Below, one piece after another: positions 43,733 through 54,694 of a DNA stretch of 64,000 nt. The stretch covers positions 2,170,001 to 2,234,000 of the forward strand of contig NC_019745.1 of NCBI RefSeq assembly GCF_000317555.1, in the 5' to 3' direction. Both the position numbers and the translations under genes were made by a program. The DNA comes from Gloeocapsa sp. PCC 7428 (GTDB lineage: Bacteria; Cyanobacteriota; Cyanobacteriia; Cyanobacteriales; Chroococcidiopsidaceae). The notes beneath the pieces are model-generated. The model saw only the letters and a list, made by a program, of their open reading frames with translations, did not search any database and was not told the DNA's origin. Position 1 is the first letter of the stretch; each line of letters opens with the position of its first letter.

Positions 43733-45964
43733 ATGACTGATACAACTAGAACCCTCTGTCCCTATTGTGGTGTAGGCTGTGGTTTGGAGGTGTCGCCGCC
43801 AGCGCAGCCAGGGAAGGCAATTAATCGAGATAATCAAGGTAATCCGATTTGGAAGGTGAAAGGCGATCGCAATCATCCTTCGAGTCAAGGAATGGTGTGT
43901 GTCAAAGGTGCAACAATCGCTGAAGCAATCGACAAAAACCGCCTGCGTTATCCGATGCTACGCGACTCGTTAGATAAGCCGTTTCGCCGCGTTAGCTGGG
44001 ACGAAGCATACGAACGCATTGTTAATCGCATTCAATCAGTATGCGCGACTCAAGGAGCCGATGCGGTATGTATGTATGGTTCGGGGCAAATGCAAACCGA
44101 AGATTACTACGTTGCGCAAAAGCTGCTCAAAGGTTGCTTAGGAACGAATAACTTTGACTCGAATTCGCGCTTGTGTATGTCATCAGCAGTTGCGGGATAT
44201 GTACAAAGCTTGGGCGCGGATGGTCCGCCGTGCTGTTATGAAGACCTCGATTTAACCGACTGCGCGTTTATTATTGGTTCTAATGCCGCTGAATGTCACC
44301 CGATTGTTTTTAATCGCCTACAAAAACACCACAAGAAAAACCACAACGTCGTCAAAATGATTGTGGTCGATCCGCGCCGCACTCCTACCGCCGAAGTTGC
44401 CGATTTACATTTGGCAATCCATCCAGGGACAGATATTGATTTACTCAATGGCATTGCGCATTTATTGTTGCGTTGGGGTTATTTCGAGTCTGAGTTTGTC
44501 AGCGAGTGTACGGCGAATTTTCCGGCGTTTGCTGAGGTGATTTCGCACTATCCGCCCGAAGTTGTCGCGAGCAAGTGTGGCATAGCGGTTGAAGAGTTGG
44601 AAACTGCCGCACGGTACTGGGGAACAAGCAAACGCGTGTTGTCGCTGTGGTCGATGGGTGTAAATCAATCATCAGAAGGCACCGCTAAAGTACGCAGCAT
44701 TATTAACTTGCATTTAATGACGGGGCAAATTGGCAAACCTGGGTGTGGTCCATTCTCGCTCACAGGTCAACCAAATGCAATGGGCGGGCGCGAAGTTGGG
44801 GGGTTGTGTAATTTATTACCAGGCTATCGTCACGTCCAAAATGCCCAAGATAGAGCCGAAGTCGAGCAATTTTGGGGCGTTCCCGCAGGCAGAATTTCAC
44901 CACACTGGGGACGGACTGCGTGGGAGATGATGACAGGGTTGGAAACGGGAGATGTCGGGTTGCTATGGATTGTCGCTACGAATCCAGCGGTGAGTTTACC
45001 TGATGTCAAGCGCGCGCAAGCTGCGTTACTGCGATCGCCGTTTACGGTGTATCAAGATGCGTACTACCCCACCGAAACCGCTACGTATGCCCACTTACTT
45101 CTCCCAGCGGCGCAATGGGGTGAAAAAACCGGCACAATGACAAATTCTGAACGCGTTGTGACGCTATGTAAGGCATTTCGTCCGCCTGTAGGGGAAGCCA
45201 AGCCAGATTGGGAAATTATTGCCGAAGTCGCGCGACGCTTGGGATTTGCGGATAAGTTTCCGTTTAAAAACTCGGCGGAAGTTTATGCAGAGTACGTGCA
45301 GTTAACGCGCGATCGCCCTTGCGATATGACGGGGATAAGTCACGCCAAGTTAGCACAAAATCCAATACAATGGCCTTGTCCTGAAGCAAGACAGGGGCAA
45401 TTAGGAGAGAATTTACACGCAGTTAGTGTGAAACGATTGTATACTGATTTGCGCTTTGCGACACCTGATGGACGCGCGCGGTTCAGTGCTTATCACTCAA
45501 AAGGACTTGCTGAACCATCAGATTCTGAGTATCCGTTTGTACTAACAAATGGGAGATTATACGGACACTGGCACACGCAGACGCGCACCGGAAGAATCGA
45601 GAAAATTAAGCAGATGCACCCGCAGCCATTTCTTGAGATTCATCCCCGCGATGCAGCGAAGCTAGAGATTCAAGAAAACGATTTAGTCGAAGTGCGATCG
45701 CGACGTGGAACCGCAAAATTTCCCGCAAAAATTACCAAAGCGATCGCACCTGGTACAGTTTTTGTGCCAATGCACTGGGGCGCACTCTGGGGCGATGAAA
45801 CCGAAGCTAACGCCCTCACGCACCCTGAACACGATCCCGATTCGCATCAACCCGAACTCAAAGCCTGTGCAGTACAACTCATTTCAGTAAGGCTTAAATC
45901 TAGTTTGAGTACGAGCAAAGAAAACTTTCTTGAAAGTAAAATCTCATTACCCATCACCTCCTAA
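43733..45964 (+). CDS. narB: Ferredoxin-dependent assimilatory nitrate reductase
   Basis: A 743-residue molybdenum enzyme reducing nitrate to nitrite. The N-terminal 4Fe-4S ligands are in [12 protein letters not shown] with a fourth Cys in GMVCVKG. Bis-MGD-binding blocks include [37 protein letters not shown] and [14 protein letters not shown]. The C-terminal domain (about 600-725) ends with [20 protein letters not shown]. It is the last gene of the nitrate operon and takes electrons from ferredoxin. NarM at 26974-27423 is its likely maturation factor. Confidence 0.96.
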   Translation: MTDTTRTLCPYCGVGCGLEVSPPAQPGKAINRDNQGNPIWKVKGDRNHPSSQGMVCVKGATIAEAIDKNRLRYPMLRDSLDKPFRRVSWDEAYERIVNRIQSVCATQGADAVCMYGSGQMQTEDYYVAQKLLKGCLGTNNFDSNSRLCMSSAVAGYVQSLGADGPPCCYEDLDLTDCAFIIGSNAAECHPIVFNRLQKHHKKNHNVVKMIVVDPRRTPTAEVADLHLAIHPGTDIDLLNGIAHLLLRWGYFESEFVSECTANFPAFAEVISHYPPEVVASKCGIAVEELETAARYWGTSKRVLSLWSMGVNQSSEGTAKVRSIINLHLMTGQIGKPGCGPFSLTGQPNAMGGREVGGLCNLLPGYRHVQNAQDRAEVEQFWGVPAGRISPHWGRTAWEMMTGLETGDVGLLWIVATNPAVSLPDVKRAQAALLRSPFTVYQDAYYPTETATYAHLLLPAAQWGEKTGTMTNSERVVTLCKAFRPPVGEAKPDWEIIAEVARRLGFADKFPFKNSAEVYAEYVQLTRDRPCDMTGISHAKLAQNPIQWPCPEARQGQLGENLHAVSVKRLYTDLRFATPDGRARFSAYHSKGLAEPSDSEYPFVLTNGRLYGHWHTQTRTGRIEKIKQMHPQPFLEIHPRDAAKLEIQENDLVEVRSRRGTAKFPAKITKAIAPGTVFVPMHWGALWGDETEANALTHPEHDPDSHQPELKACAVQLISVRLKSSLSTSKENFLESKISLPITS

Positions 45965-46023
45965 TATCGAGTCCAGTTAAAAATCAATTATTGAGACGGT
46001 AATAAAGTATGAGGGTAGGCGGG

Positions 46024-46052
46024 TATTAAAGAGCTAATAATCATCAAATCTC
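46024..46052. repeat. Dispersed repeat after narB, copy 2
   Basis: Complementary match to 20449-20476 between dndD and dndE, with one indel. GGGTAGGCGGGT lies next to it, as in the other copy. Confidence 0.6.
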
Positions 46053-46059
46053 GCTCCTC

Positions 46060-46893
46060 CTAATACACTTCTGGCACAAAAAACTGCTCATTCTTGGGAG
46101 GGCGGATGTAATCACTACCAGGCTGTCTTGGCGGTAATTCCATCGGTTCGGGAACGATATCTTTATATTGAATTTTGCTTAAGATGTGACTGATGCAATT
46201 GAGACGCGCGCGTTTTTTGTCGTCGGCTTCGACAGTAAACCACGGGGCTTCAGGAATATTAGTATGCGCAAACATCACATCTTTGGCTTTGGAGTATTCT
46301 ACCCAGCGATCGCGCGATTCGATATCCATCGGGCTAAGTTTCCAGCGTCTCGCCGGATCGCTAGCGCGTGATTGAAAGCGACGTTCTTGTTCTTCATCGC
46401 TAATCGAAAACCAGTATTTCAGTAATATCATGCCCGATCGCACTAACATCCGCTCAAATTGCGGACAGGAAAACAAAAATTCCTGATATTGTTCTTCAGT
46501 ACAAAAACCCATTACGCGCTCAACTCCAGCACGGTTGTACCAACTGCGATCGAATAGTACAATTTCTCCACCACCAGGTAAGTGCGGTACATACCGCTGA
46601 AAATACCATTGTGTTTTCTCGTGATCTGATGGTGTTCCTAAAGCAACTACCCGACAACCACGCGGATTTAAGCAATCAACAATTCGTTTGATTGTGCCGC
46701 CTTTACCTGCTGCGTCACGCCCTTCAAAAATTATACCGACACGCAAACCCTGATGCTTTACCCAATACTGTAATTTCACCAATTCAATTTGCAACTGCGA
46801 TAACTCTCTTTCATAGACTTTATTTTTTAATTTCTTCTTGGTCGCATCATCGGCATCTTTGGCATGATTATCGTTTTTTTTAGATGCTTTCAT
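46060..46893 (-). CDS. ppk2: Polyphosphate kinase 2
   Basis: A 277-residue class I PPK2 using polyphosphate to phosphorylate nucleotides. Walker A is GRDAAGKGGTIKRIVD, the lid/DR motif is VLFDRSWYNRAGVERVMGFC, and the Walker B-type block RWKLSPMDIESRDRWVEYSK follows. The N-terminus is lysine-rich. The direction (ADP or GDP as acceptor) cannot be told. It is convergent with narB, about 95 bases away. Confidence 0.94.
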   Translation of the reverse strand: MKASKKNDNHAKDADDATKKKLKNKVYERELSQLQIELVKLQYWVKHQGLRVGIIFEGRDAAGKGGTIKRIVDCLNPRGCRVVALGTPSDHEKTQWYFQRYVPHLPGGGEIVLFDRSWYNRAGVERVMGFCTEEQYQEFLFSCPQFERMLVRSGMILLKYWFSISDEEQERRFQSRASDPARRWKLSPMDIESRDRWVEYSKAKDVMFAHTNIPEAPWFTVEADDKKRARLNCISHILSKIQYKDIVPEPMELPPRQPGSDYIRPPKNEQFFVPEVY

Positions 46894-47135
46894 TGTTAAA
46901 GTTCAAATAATTAGAAAAGTTACTTAATGATTGTTCAAAATGAATACTATATGAGTTTAACTTTTAGTATATAAGTTTGGCGTTATATACATTTTCAATT
47001 TAATTAATATCAGCGCGTAATCATAAGCTTATTCTTAATTTAAGACAAAATTAAAATAAAAAGATACTCAATATTTAAATCCTCTAGCTACAGCCAAGGC
47101 ACTAAATTCCCTTCTCTACCCTTTCGCCTCTCATT

Positions 47136-49163
47136 ATGCTGCCATCATCAGGAAGTACAAAGACTAACAAGCCGCCACCGCAATTAACGCGCTTTTTAGT
47201 TTGTGGGCTTGGTAGTTTAGGACAACACTGTGTCGCGGTTTTGAAAGATTATGGTGTTGCCGTAAGTGCGATTGATTTAGTATTGCCGCAAAATTGGGAA
47301 ATTCCTGACTTACCAAGCTTATTAGATGATTTAGCGATCGGTGATTGTCGTCAAACGAGTATTCTAGAACAAGTTAAAATTCATGAATGTCGCTCAGTTC
47401 TTTTAGTTACAAGTGACGAACGCGGAAATACAGAAGCAGCATTCGCCGCACGCTTATTGAATCCACACATTCGGTTAATTTTGCGATCTGATAAACAAAA
47501 TCTCAATCAACTTTTGAGTGAAAATCTCGGTAATTTTGTAGCTTTTGAGCCGAGTCAGCTATCAGCCGCCGCATTTGCCTTAGCCGCTTTGGGCGATCAA
47601 ACCTTGGGGTATTTTAACTTAGAAGGGCAGCTACTACAAGTTATCAAGTATCAAATTAAACCAGGAGATCGCTGGTGCGATCGCTGGTGGGTATACGGCT
47701 TAAATACTCGCAATCGTCGTATCTTGAGTCATACAACCAACACTGCACAACTGCCAAAACAATTCTACGAGTGGGAACCCGAAGCAACGGTAAAGGCAGG
47801 CGATACGATAGTTTACATCGAAGTTGCGCAGTTAAGCAGCACCGCACAGCCAGCAAAAACACATTCTACTAAGCAACTACCTCACGCTGTTTCTCGCACA
47901 TTAACGCGTCATCTCCAGCAGCAATTCAGCCAATTTTGGCAGTGGGCGTATCAATATCAAACCCGCCGTGTAGCGGTAATCTGTGGTGCGACAGTCTTAA
48001 CTTTATTAGTTTGCGGGACAATTTTGTTTCGCTGGGAATATCCAGAGATTGACTTACAAGCAGCTTTCAACGCCACAGCAACGTTATTGTTAGGCGGCTA
48101 CGGCGATTTATTCGGTGATATTAAACCAGAAACTCCGCTATCTTTGGGGTTACAAGTTTTTAGTTTAATACTCGCGCTAGCAGGTACGGCATTTATCGGC
48201 GTACTTTATGCCTTACTTATTGAGATGCTGTTAACTTCGCGGTTTCACTTTAGAAGTCGCCCGCCGCTACCACAACAAGATCATATTGTTGTGATTGGGT
48301 TAGGTAGATTGAGTCAACGCGTCGCGACATTGTTACAAGAATTCAAGCAATCAATTGTCGGAATTAGTCACGCAGAGTTAGATCCTGGAATATTACCGCA
48401 AATGCCACTCGTTGTAGACAACATCGCGAATGCATTTACCAAAGTGCATCTTGAAAATGCGAAAAGTGCGATTGTAATTACCGAGGATGATTTAGAAAAT
48501 CTGGAAGTTGGCTTGATGCTTCATGCGCTGAATCCGCAGTTGGGCATTGTTATTCATTGTTACGATCAACATTTTAGCGATCGCGTTGCGCGGCTATTTC
48601 CTTATGCACAAGTACTATGCGCTTCAGCATTATCGGCAGAAGTCTTTGCAGCAGCGGCGTTTGGCGAAAACGTCTTGAGTTTGTTTCACTTCAACGGCAC
48701 AACCGTACTCGTGACAGAATACATCATTGCAGCGGGAGATACCTTGAATGGTTTGATGTTGTCTGAAGTTGCTTACGGTTACGGTGTCGTACCACTTTTG
48801 TATCATCATAAACATGAGTCAGCAAAATTAATGCCTGCGTACGAAACGCGACTCTATGTTGGCGATCGCCTAGTTGTTCTTGCCACAAGCCATAGTCTAC
48901 AACGCATCGAACGCGGCGAGTTAGCCCCGCGACAGTGGCAATTACGCGTTGAAAAGGCTTTATATCAGGATGCAATTTTTGATGGTGCCAATGCGATCGC
49001 CCTCATTTCCGGTTGTCGTTTGGCGATCGCACGCCAATTAATGCAAAACTTACCCGCAACGTTGCCACAAGCTTTGTATTATCACCAAGCACAACACTTA
49101 GTCCGCGAATTGAGCAAAGTTCAAGTCAATGCACATTTAATCAAAATTGTCAATAGTATTTAA
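47136..49163 (+). CDS. Potassium channel protein with two RCK/TrkA domains
   Basis: A 675-residue protein with an N-terminal TrkA-N domain (RFLVCGLGSLGQHCVAVL), a two-helix ion-channel module and a second TrkA-N domain (HIVVIGLGRLSQRVATLL) with a C-terminal TrkA-C part. The pore is around 310-365. The selectivity filter reads GGYGD where the common form is TVGYGD. Both Rossmann domains would sense NAD(H) or nucleotides. It probably gates K+ flux across the cytoplasmic membrane. It stands alone, with a double-hairpin repeat just downstream. Confidence 0.88.
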   Translation: MLPSSGSTKTNKPPPQLTRFLVCGLGSLGQHCVAVLKDYGVAVSAIDLVLPQNWEIPDLPSLLDDLAIGDCRQTSILEQVKIHECRSVLLVTSDERGNTEAAFAARLLNPHIRLILRSDKQNLNQLLSENLGNFVAFEPSQLSAAAFALAALGDQTLGYFNLEGQLLQVIKYQIKPGDRWCDRWWVYGLNTRNRRILSHTTNTAQLPKQFYEWEPEATVKAGDTIVYIEVAQLSSTAQPAKTHSTKQLPHAVSRTLTRHLQQQFSQFWQWAYQYQTRRVAVICGATVLTLLVCGTILFRWEYPEIDLQAAFNATATLLLGGYGDLFGDIKPETPLSLGLQVFSLILALAGTAFIGVLYALLIEMLLTSRFHFRSRPPLPQQDHIVVIGLGRLSQRVATLLQEFKQSIVGISHAELDPGILPQMPLVVDNIANAFTKVHLENAKSAIVITEDDLENLEVGLMLHALNPQLGIVIHCYDQHFSDRVARLFPYAQVLCASALSAEVFAAAAFGENVLSLFHFNGTTVLVTEYIIAAGDTLNGLMLSEVAYGYGVVPLLYHHKHESAKLMPAYETRLYVGDRLVVLATSHSLQRIERGELAPRQWQLRVEKALYQDAIFDGANAIALISGCRLAIARQLMQNLPATLPQALYYHQAQHLVRELSKVQVNAHLIKIVNSI

Positions 49164-49196
49164 TGGCGCGTTAGACAAACACAAAACTCTTACTAC

Positions 49197-49243
49197 AAGT
49201 ATGCGTAGGCACACTTTGTTTATATAGCCCCGACTTCCGTCGG
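49197..49243 (-). repeat. Double-hairpin dispersed repeat, copy 2
   Basis: Hairpins AAGTATGC/GCACACTT (49197-49216) and CCGAC/GTCGG (49230-49243). On the complementary strand the order and spacing match the element at 32389-32435. It may also terminate transcription between the convergent channel and deaminase genes. Confidence 0.6.
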
Positions 49244-49270
49244 ACGGTATCTAAAATATATACAGCAGAT

Positions 49271-50293
<1,023 letters not shown>

Positions 50294-50368
50294 TTAAGAA
50301 ATAGGTAATGGGTAAGTAAATATCACACATAACATTTGTTGGGGAGTAGTAATATATATTTTGCTTGA

Positions 50369-50427
50369 CCAATTACCAATTACCAGTTACCAACTTTTAA
50401 GTTATGTTTATTTTCACCGCTTACTTA
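50369..50427. repeat. Dispersed repeat between deaminase and permease, copy 2
   Basis: CCAATTACCAATTACC units followed by AGTTATGTTTATTTTC..CTTACTTA form the reverse complement of the block at 3034-3084. Confidence 0.6.
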
Positions 50428-50467
50428 ATATTCTTGCCAATTACCAAGCTTGAAGCGACATTTTGTA

Positions 50468-51913
50468 TTACTCAGCAGTTCCAAAACGTAATGTCATAAA
50501 CACAAATCTAGCGATAAAGATTGCTGCCAGAATCCAGGTAGCGATCGTGACTTCGTGAGCTTTACCTTGTAATGTTTTAGCAATAGGATACGTGATGAAA
50601 CCTACTGATAGTCCTGTTGCAATTGAGTAAGAAAGCGGAATAAAGAAAATTGTCAAAAATGCCGGAATTGCTTCAGCAGGATCGCCCCAACGAATTTCTA
50701 AAACACCTGCCATCATTAAGACACCTGTAATCACTAATGCGGGCGTTGTCGCGTACGCGGGAATAGCCTCGAAGATCGGCACAAGAAAGATTGCGAAAAT
50801 AAACAAAATACCTGTAATTACCGCAGCAAAACCTGTACGCCCGCCTTCGGAAACGCCTGCGGCTGATTCAGCATAAGTTGTTACAGTTGATGTGCCAACG
50901 ATCGCCCCGAATGTCGTTCCAACCGCATCAGCAAATAACGCTTGGTTAACGCGTGGTAGTTGTCCATCTTCTTTAATGTATCCTGCTTTCATACTCACGC
51001 CAGCAAGCGTCCCTACGGTGTCAAATAAATCAACAAATAGAAATACAAGTAGAACCGCGACAAAATCGATAAAATTAGCTGCGGTTAACCGCGAAAAACC
51101 AACAAAACTTTGCCCAATTAAATCTGTTGGTGCGGTAGGAAACTGTACAATTCCTGTAGGCCAAGGCGTGTTACCTACGATCCAGCCGAGTAATGCAGTT
51201 CCAAGAATTCCCCACAGTAATGCGCCTTTCACGCGACGTACTAAGAATGCGGTTGTGATAAAAATACCTGCGATCGCCAAAAGTGTGTTTGGTTGTTGTA
51301 GACTGCCCAATGTTGTTGTTGTGACTTCACTCCCAACAATGATTCCCGCGCCTCCTGTTTCTGGATTGCCGGAAAGTCCAATATAGGCAATAAATAACCC
51401 AATACCTACCGAAGTTGCTGTTTTAAGCGAAAGCGGAATTGCATCGATGATTTGCCGTCGAATATTTGTCAAGGTGAGCGCAATAAAAATTAAACCTTCG
51501 ACAAATACGGCTGAGAGTGCTAAGCGCCAGTCAATATTTAAAGTTAGAACAACTGAGTAAGCAAAAAACGCATTTAAACCCATTCCTGGGGCTAACGCAA
51601 AAGGATACTTGGCTACAAATGCCATAACTAAGGTGGCGACTGCGGCGGATATCGCAGTTGCAAAAACTTGTTCCGCAAACAAATCGCGCGGCTGATTTAA
51701 GAAAATCGCATCCGACAAAATTAAAGGGTTAACGACTAAGATGTACGCCATCGTCATGAAAGTCGTCAATCCTGCTAAAATCTCGATGCGAAAGTTTGTT
51801 CTGTATTCGCCAAATTTAAAGTAGCGGGCGATCGCTGCTTGCCAACCTGTATACTGTGGTCCTCCAGGTGAACTTGGGTTCTGCGTTTCTAACTGATCGA
51901 TATCGCTATTCAT
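50468..51913 (-). CDS. NCS2/AzgA-like purine permease
   Basis: A 481-residue membrane protein of the NCS2 (AzgA-like, adenine/guanine/hypoxanthine) group. Key blocks are FRIEILAGLTTFMTMAYILV, NPLILSDAIF, FALAPGMGLNAFFAYSV, VFVEGLIFIALT and GVSMKAGYIKEDGQLP. About 12-14 helices. It would import purine bases with protons. The neighbouring adenine deaminase on the same strand suggests adenine as a substrate. Five GTATGC hexamers lie in its upstream spacer. Confidence 0.88.
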   Translation of the reverse strand: MNSDIDQLETQNPSSPGGPQYTGWQAAIARYFKFGEYRTNFRIEILAGLTTFMTMAYILVVNPLILSDAIFLNQPRDLFAEQVFATAISAAVATLVMAFVAKYPFALAPGMGLNAFFAYSVVLTLNIDWRLALSAVFVEGLIFIALTLTNIRRQIIDAIPLSLKTATSVGIGLFIAYIGLSGNPETGGAGIIVGSEVTTTTLGSLQQPNTLLAIAGIFITTAFLVRRVKGALLWGILGTALLGWIVGNTPWPTGIVQFPTAPTDLIGQSFVGFSRLTAANFIDFVAVLLVFLFVDLFDTVGTLAGVSMKAGYIKEDGQLPRVNQALFADAVGTTFGAIVGTSTVTTYAESAAGVSEGGRTGFAAVITGILFIFAIFLVPIFEAIPAYATTPALVITGVLMMAGVLEIRWGDPAEAIPAFLTIFFIPLSYSIATGLSVGFITYPIAKTLQGKAHEVTIATWILAAIFIARFVFMTLRFGTAE

Positions 51914-52278
51914 CTAGCAGTCTCCGTATGCCATCTTTTCTGATTTATATCGATTTACTTTACTTTTAACGATTGGTGTCATTGTATGCATCCAACCAAA
52001 TTTGGCTTGAAGCACATTTTTAGATTTATTTAACTAGCTGCATACTCTATAGCGATACGGAGTATTTTTTTGTTGATTAAGATACAGAAAATCTGTATGC
52101 TTGAGAATAGCTAATGTATGCTGATGTGCCACAGCTAAGCGTTTATCGTAAATAGTCAATTATAAACGACAAAATTACGTAGCTAAGTTATACCAATTTG
52201 TAATTAACTAGTCCCCCTAATTTTTTCTTTCTATAAATACTAAGTCTGCTATTAACGTCAATTCCTATACCTACTTAA
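51914..52278. other. Spacer upstream of purine permease with repeated GTATGC
   Basis: 365 bases with no gene. GTATGC occurs at 51926, 51984, 52095 and 52116 and on the other strand at 52040. A perfect hairpin ATACAGA/TCTGTAT lies at 52082-52098. ATACTC/GAGTAT (52042-52065) is followed by a T-run on the + strand. No match to the purine riboswitch core was seen. Confidence 0.45.
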
Positions 52279-52824
52279 ATGGGCAAGGTCGCCATTGAAA
52301 CCCACCGTTTGATTTTGCGCGAACTCACGCTAGACGACGTGGAAAATTTGGCACAAATCTATGCCGATCCTGTAGTCATGAAGTATTACCCTAAATTAAT
52401 TACTAGAGAAGAAACAAAATACCAGATCGCCAGAATGATTAATGGCTATCAACAACGAGGTTGGGGTTTGTGGGCGACAATTCATAAAGCTGATCGCAAA
52501 TTTATCGGGCGTTGTGGGTTGATACCGCAATTAGTCGCAGGACTTCCCGAAATTGAAATTGGCTATATGCTAGCAAAAGATTACTGGGGACAAGGTTTAG
52601 CGACAGAAGCCGCCTGTGCAATTCGCGATTATGGTTTTGGAATAGGGTGCGATTGCGCGAAGCGCAGCGCCATAGGCGATCGCCTCATATCGTTGATTGC
52701 TCCTGGTAACATTGCATCACAAAAAGTTGCAATTAAAACAGGATTGTGCTACGAAAAAGACGCAATTTTTCGGGGTAAAACTGTGCAGGTTTATGCGATC
52801 GCCCGACCAACAAATTCTAAGTAA
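52279..52824 (+). CDS. GNAT acetyltransferase (RimJ-like) with repeat insert
   Basis: A 181-residue RimJ/RimL-type acetyltransferase: IETHRLILRELTLDDVENLA at the start, EIEIGYMLAKDYWGQGLATE with the acetyl-CoA loop, and LISLIAPGNIASQKVAIKTG. A 27-base insert encodes nine extra residues (within CDCAKRSAIGD) between FGIGCD and RLISLI. Removing it gives GCDRLISLIAPGN, as in typical relatives. The acceptor is unknown. It overlaps the convergent creatininase gene by 34 bases. Confidence 0.85.
   Translation: MGKVAIETHRLILRELTLDDVENLAQIYADPVVMKYYPKLITREETKYQIARMINGYQQRGWGLWATIHKADRKFIGRCGLIPQLVAGLPEIEIGYMLAKDYWGQGLATEAACAIRDYGFGIGCDCAKRSAIGDRLISLIAPGNIASQKVAIKTGLCYEKDAIFRGKTVQVYAIARPTNSK
52654..52680 (+). 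repeat. 27-bp in-frame insert splitting a HIP1 site
   Basis: The insert lies between GCGAT (52649-52653) and CGC (52681-52683). Deleting it restores GCGATCGC. It is itself palindrome-rich (GCGCGAAGCGC) and ends in GCGAT, so the five bases before it are duplicated. It is exactly nine codons long. Confidence 0.85.
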
Positions 52825-53543
52825 TTGTTACTCAACTCTTTAACTGCCAAATCATACAACTGTAACCCGTGTTCAGGTGTCGCTAACGCCGGATCGGAAC
52901 CCATGCGTCCATCAGGATAATGCTGGCGAAAGTTGACAGGACCATATATCGGATGTCCTTTACCAACTTCAGCAGACAAAGGCGCGTGTTTGATCGATTC
53001 AGGATAAACGTATTGCGTCACCGCAACTTCACTCGGAGTGGCGTGCGAACCTTCGCGATCGCCGTATAATTCTTTTGCTAACTGATACACCGAACCGCAC
53101 ATAAACCAGTTACCGACTTGACACTGGACTTGATCGGCGTTATTCACGCCAATTTCTGCAAGATAAGTATAAGTTTCCGCAAACGCAGCTTTGAGTGTGG
53201 CAATATTACCACCATGACCGTTAATAAAGAAAAATTTGGTAAATCCCGCTTTCGCTAAACAAGTAATATAGTCGCGGATGACTAAAATCATTGTGCTAGG
53301 ACGCAGGCTAATCGTACCAGGAAACGCGGTGTGATGCAGTGCCATACCAACATTGATTGTCGGGCTAACGAGTGCGCCCGTCGCCTCACCAACACCATGC
53401 GCGATCGCTTCTGCACAAATCGCATCAGTACCAATTAATCCCGTTGGTCCATGCTGTTCGGTAGAACCAATTGGGAGAATAATACCTTGCGATTTTTCTA
53501 AATACGTTTCAACTTCGAGCCAGGTACTCAAATGGAGTAGCAT
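52791..53543 (-). CDS. Creatininase family amidohydrolase
   Basis: A 250-residue creatininase/creatinine amidohydrolase family protein. Metal ligands are in ILPIGSTEQHGPTGLIGTDA (Glu, His, Asp) and FFINGHGGNIATLKAAFAE (His), with a later Glu in ATPSEVAVTQY. Many members act on formamide-type or riboflavin/mycofactocin-type substrates, so creatinine is not implied. No operon partner. Confidence 0.9.
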   Translation of the reverse strand: MLLHLSTWLEVETYLEKSQGIILPIGSTEQHGPTGLIGTDAICAEAIAHGVGEATGALVSPTINVGMALHHTAFPGTISLRPSTMILVIRDYITCLAKAGFTKFFFINGHGGNIATLKAAFAETYTYLAEIGVNNADQVQCQVGNWFMCGSVYQLAKELYGDREGSHATPSEVAVTQYVYPESIKHAPLSAEVGKGHPIYGPVNFRQHYPDGRMGSDPALATPEHGLQLYDLAVKELSNNYLEFVGRAIA

Positions 53544-53669
53544 AATTTCTTGCAGCGAATGAATCTATTTACTTATCGTAAGGAATCATTTGCATTTAAG
53601 ACTAGCTTGGTCGGCGAACAAGGGGAGGTAATGCGATCGTGTTGCTTCCTCCAACAACTGAACAAGAAG

Positions 53670-54362
53670 TTATCCTGATTTTATTCCTTCGACATAAATA
53701 AAATAGTTATTTGTTTGCTTTACACTTGCCTGAAAGCCAACTTGAATGAATTTATCTAATAAAACATTGGGTTGATAATAAATTTTATATATTTGATATT
53801 CTTGCCCATTATTTAGCTTACGCCTTTGATAAATTGCATTTTCATTTTCAAAGAAATGGTCTTTTGCTGTTGAAGTTGTATCAAAGCAGGAGTCAATAAT
53901 AAACACTTTTCCATAAGGACGCACTGCTCGATAAACCTTGGCTAGAAAATCATCAACTTGTGCAGGAGGAACGTGAGATAGCCAGAAGGAAAAAAATACT
54001 AAATCGTATTGTGTAGTTGGTTGCCAAGAAAACAAATCTACTTGATGATAATCAACTATTTTAGTATCTTTTAACTTCTTTTTATTTATTGCAATCATCT
54101 CAGCCGAAGCATCAATAGCTGTAATTTTGTTGCCAAGTCTAAGTAATTCTTGTGTCCATATTCCTGTACCACAAGCTAATTCTAAAATTGAATTAACTTT
54201 ACCAATATCCTGTAATGCACTTTTCAGAATATCTACTTCATCAAACCAGCGTTGATTTAGTTCCAAGCCGCGATCGTAACGACCAATGCGATAAAACCAC
54301 TCATCATATTCTTGAGAGCGAGCATTATAATAAGCTATTTGCTCTTGAATTTCTTTAATCAT
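53670..54362 (-). CDS. Class I SAM-dependent methyltransferase
   Basis: A 230-residue methyltransferase. SAM-binding motif I is ILELACGTGIWTQELLRLG, motif II ITAIDASAEMIAINKKK, and the later VDLFSWQPTTQYDLVFFSFW is motif IV/post. The acceptor is unknown. The gene is AT-rich compared with its neighbours. Confidence 0.88.
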   Translation of the reverse strand: MIKEIQEQIAYYNARSQEYDEWFYRIGRYDRGLELNQRWFDEVDILKSALQDIGKVNSILELACGTGIWTQELLRLGNKITAIDASAEMIAINKKKLKDTKIVDYHQVDLFSWQPTTQYDLVFFSFWLSHVPPAQVDDFLAKVYRAVRPYGKVFIIDSCFDTTSTAKDHFFENENAIYQRRKLNNGQEYQIYKIYYQPNVLLDKFIQVGFQASVKQTNNYFIYVEGIKSG

Positions 54363-54416
54363 ATGAAAGAAAAATCAACTACAACCTAAAATACAATAAA
54401 TGACTATTTAGGTAAC

Positions 54417-54529
54417 TACAGATTCGGGAAGTGCGCCTTGAGGCTTTCAAGTTGTTGATGGGCGTTCTCGGACATCTAAGCCAAGTACAGTAACTTTACC
54501 AGGTAATAAACAAAACACAATCGCACTTT
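54417..54529 (-). pseudogene. Degenerate duplicate of the mfd 3' end
   Basis: About 110 bases resemble the last 130 bases of mfd (60581-60715) in the same orientation. Shared blocks are GATTCGGGAAGTGCGCCTTG-like, AGTTGTTGATG and TACAGTAACTTTACCAGG. Translated, it keeps PGKVTVLGLDV and QGALPES, but it is broken by an in-frame stop and by deletions. It lies in the 332-base spacer before the DUF5615 gene. Confidence 0.7.
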
Positions 54530-54694
54530 GAGTAGAATCTATTTGCAGCAAATTTACTCGATAAGAGCGCGATCGCGCCCAATTTTTTTACTACTTCAAC
54601 AATATCAATTACTAATCAAAACCGATGGAAGACAAACAAGCGGCGCAGCACAATTAAGCAGCAGCAAACAAGCAGTAATATCAATATTCCAGAA

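Noticed and set aside
51914-52278. Purine riboswitch before the permease
   Set aside because: No conserved junction or paired loop sequence of the purine riboswitch was seen on either strand.
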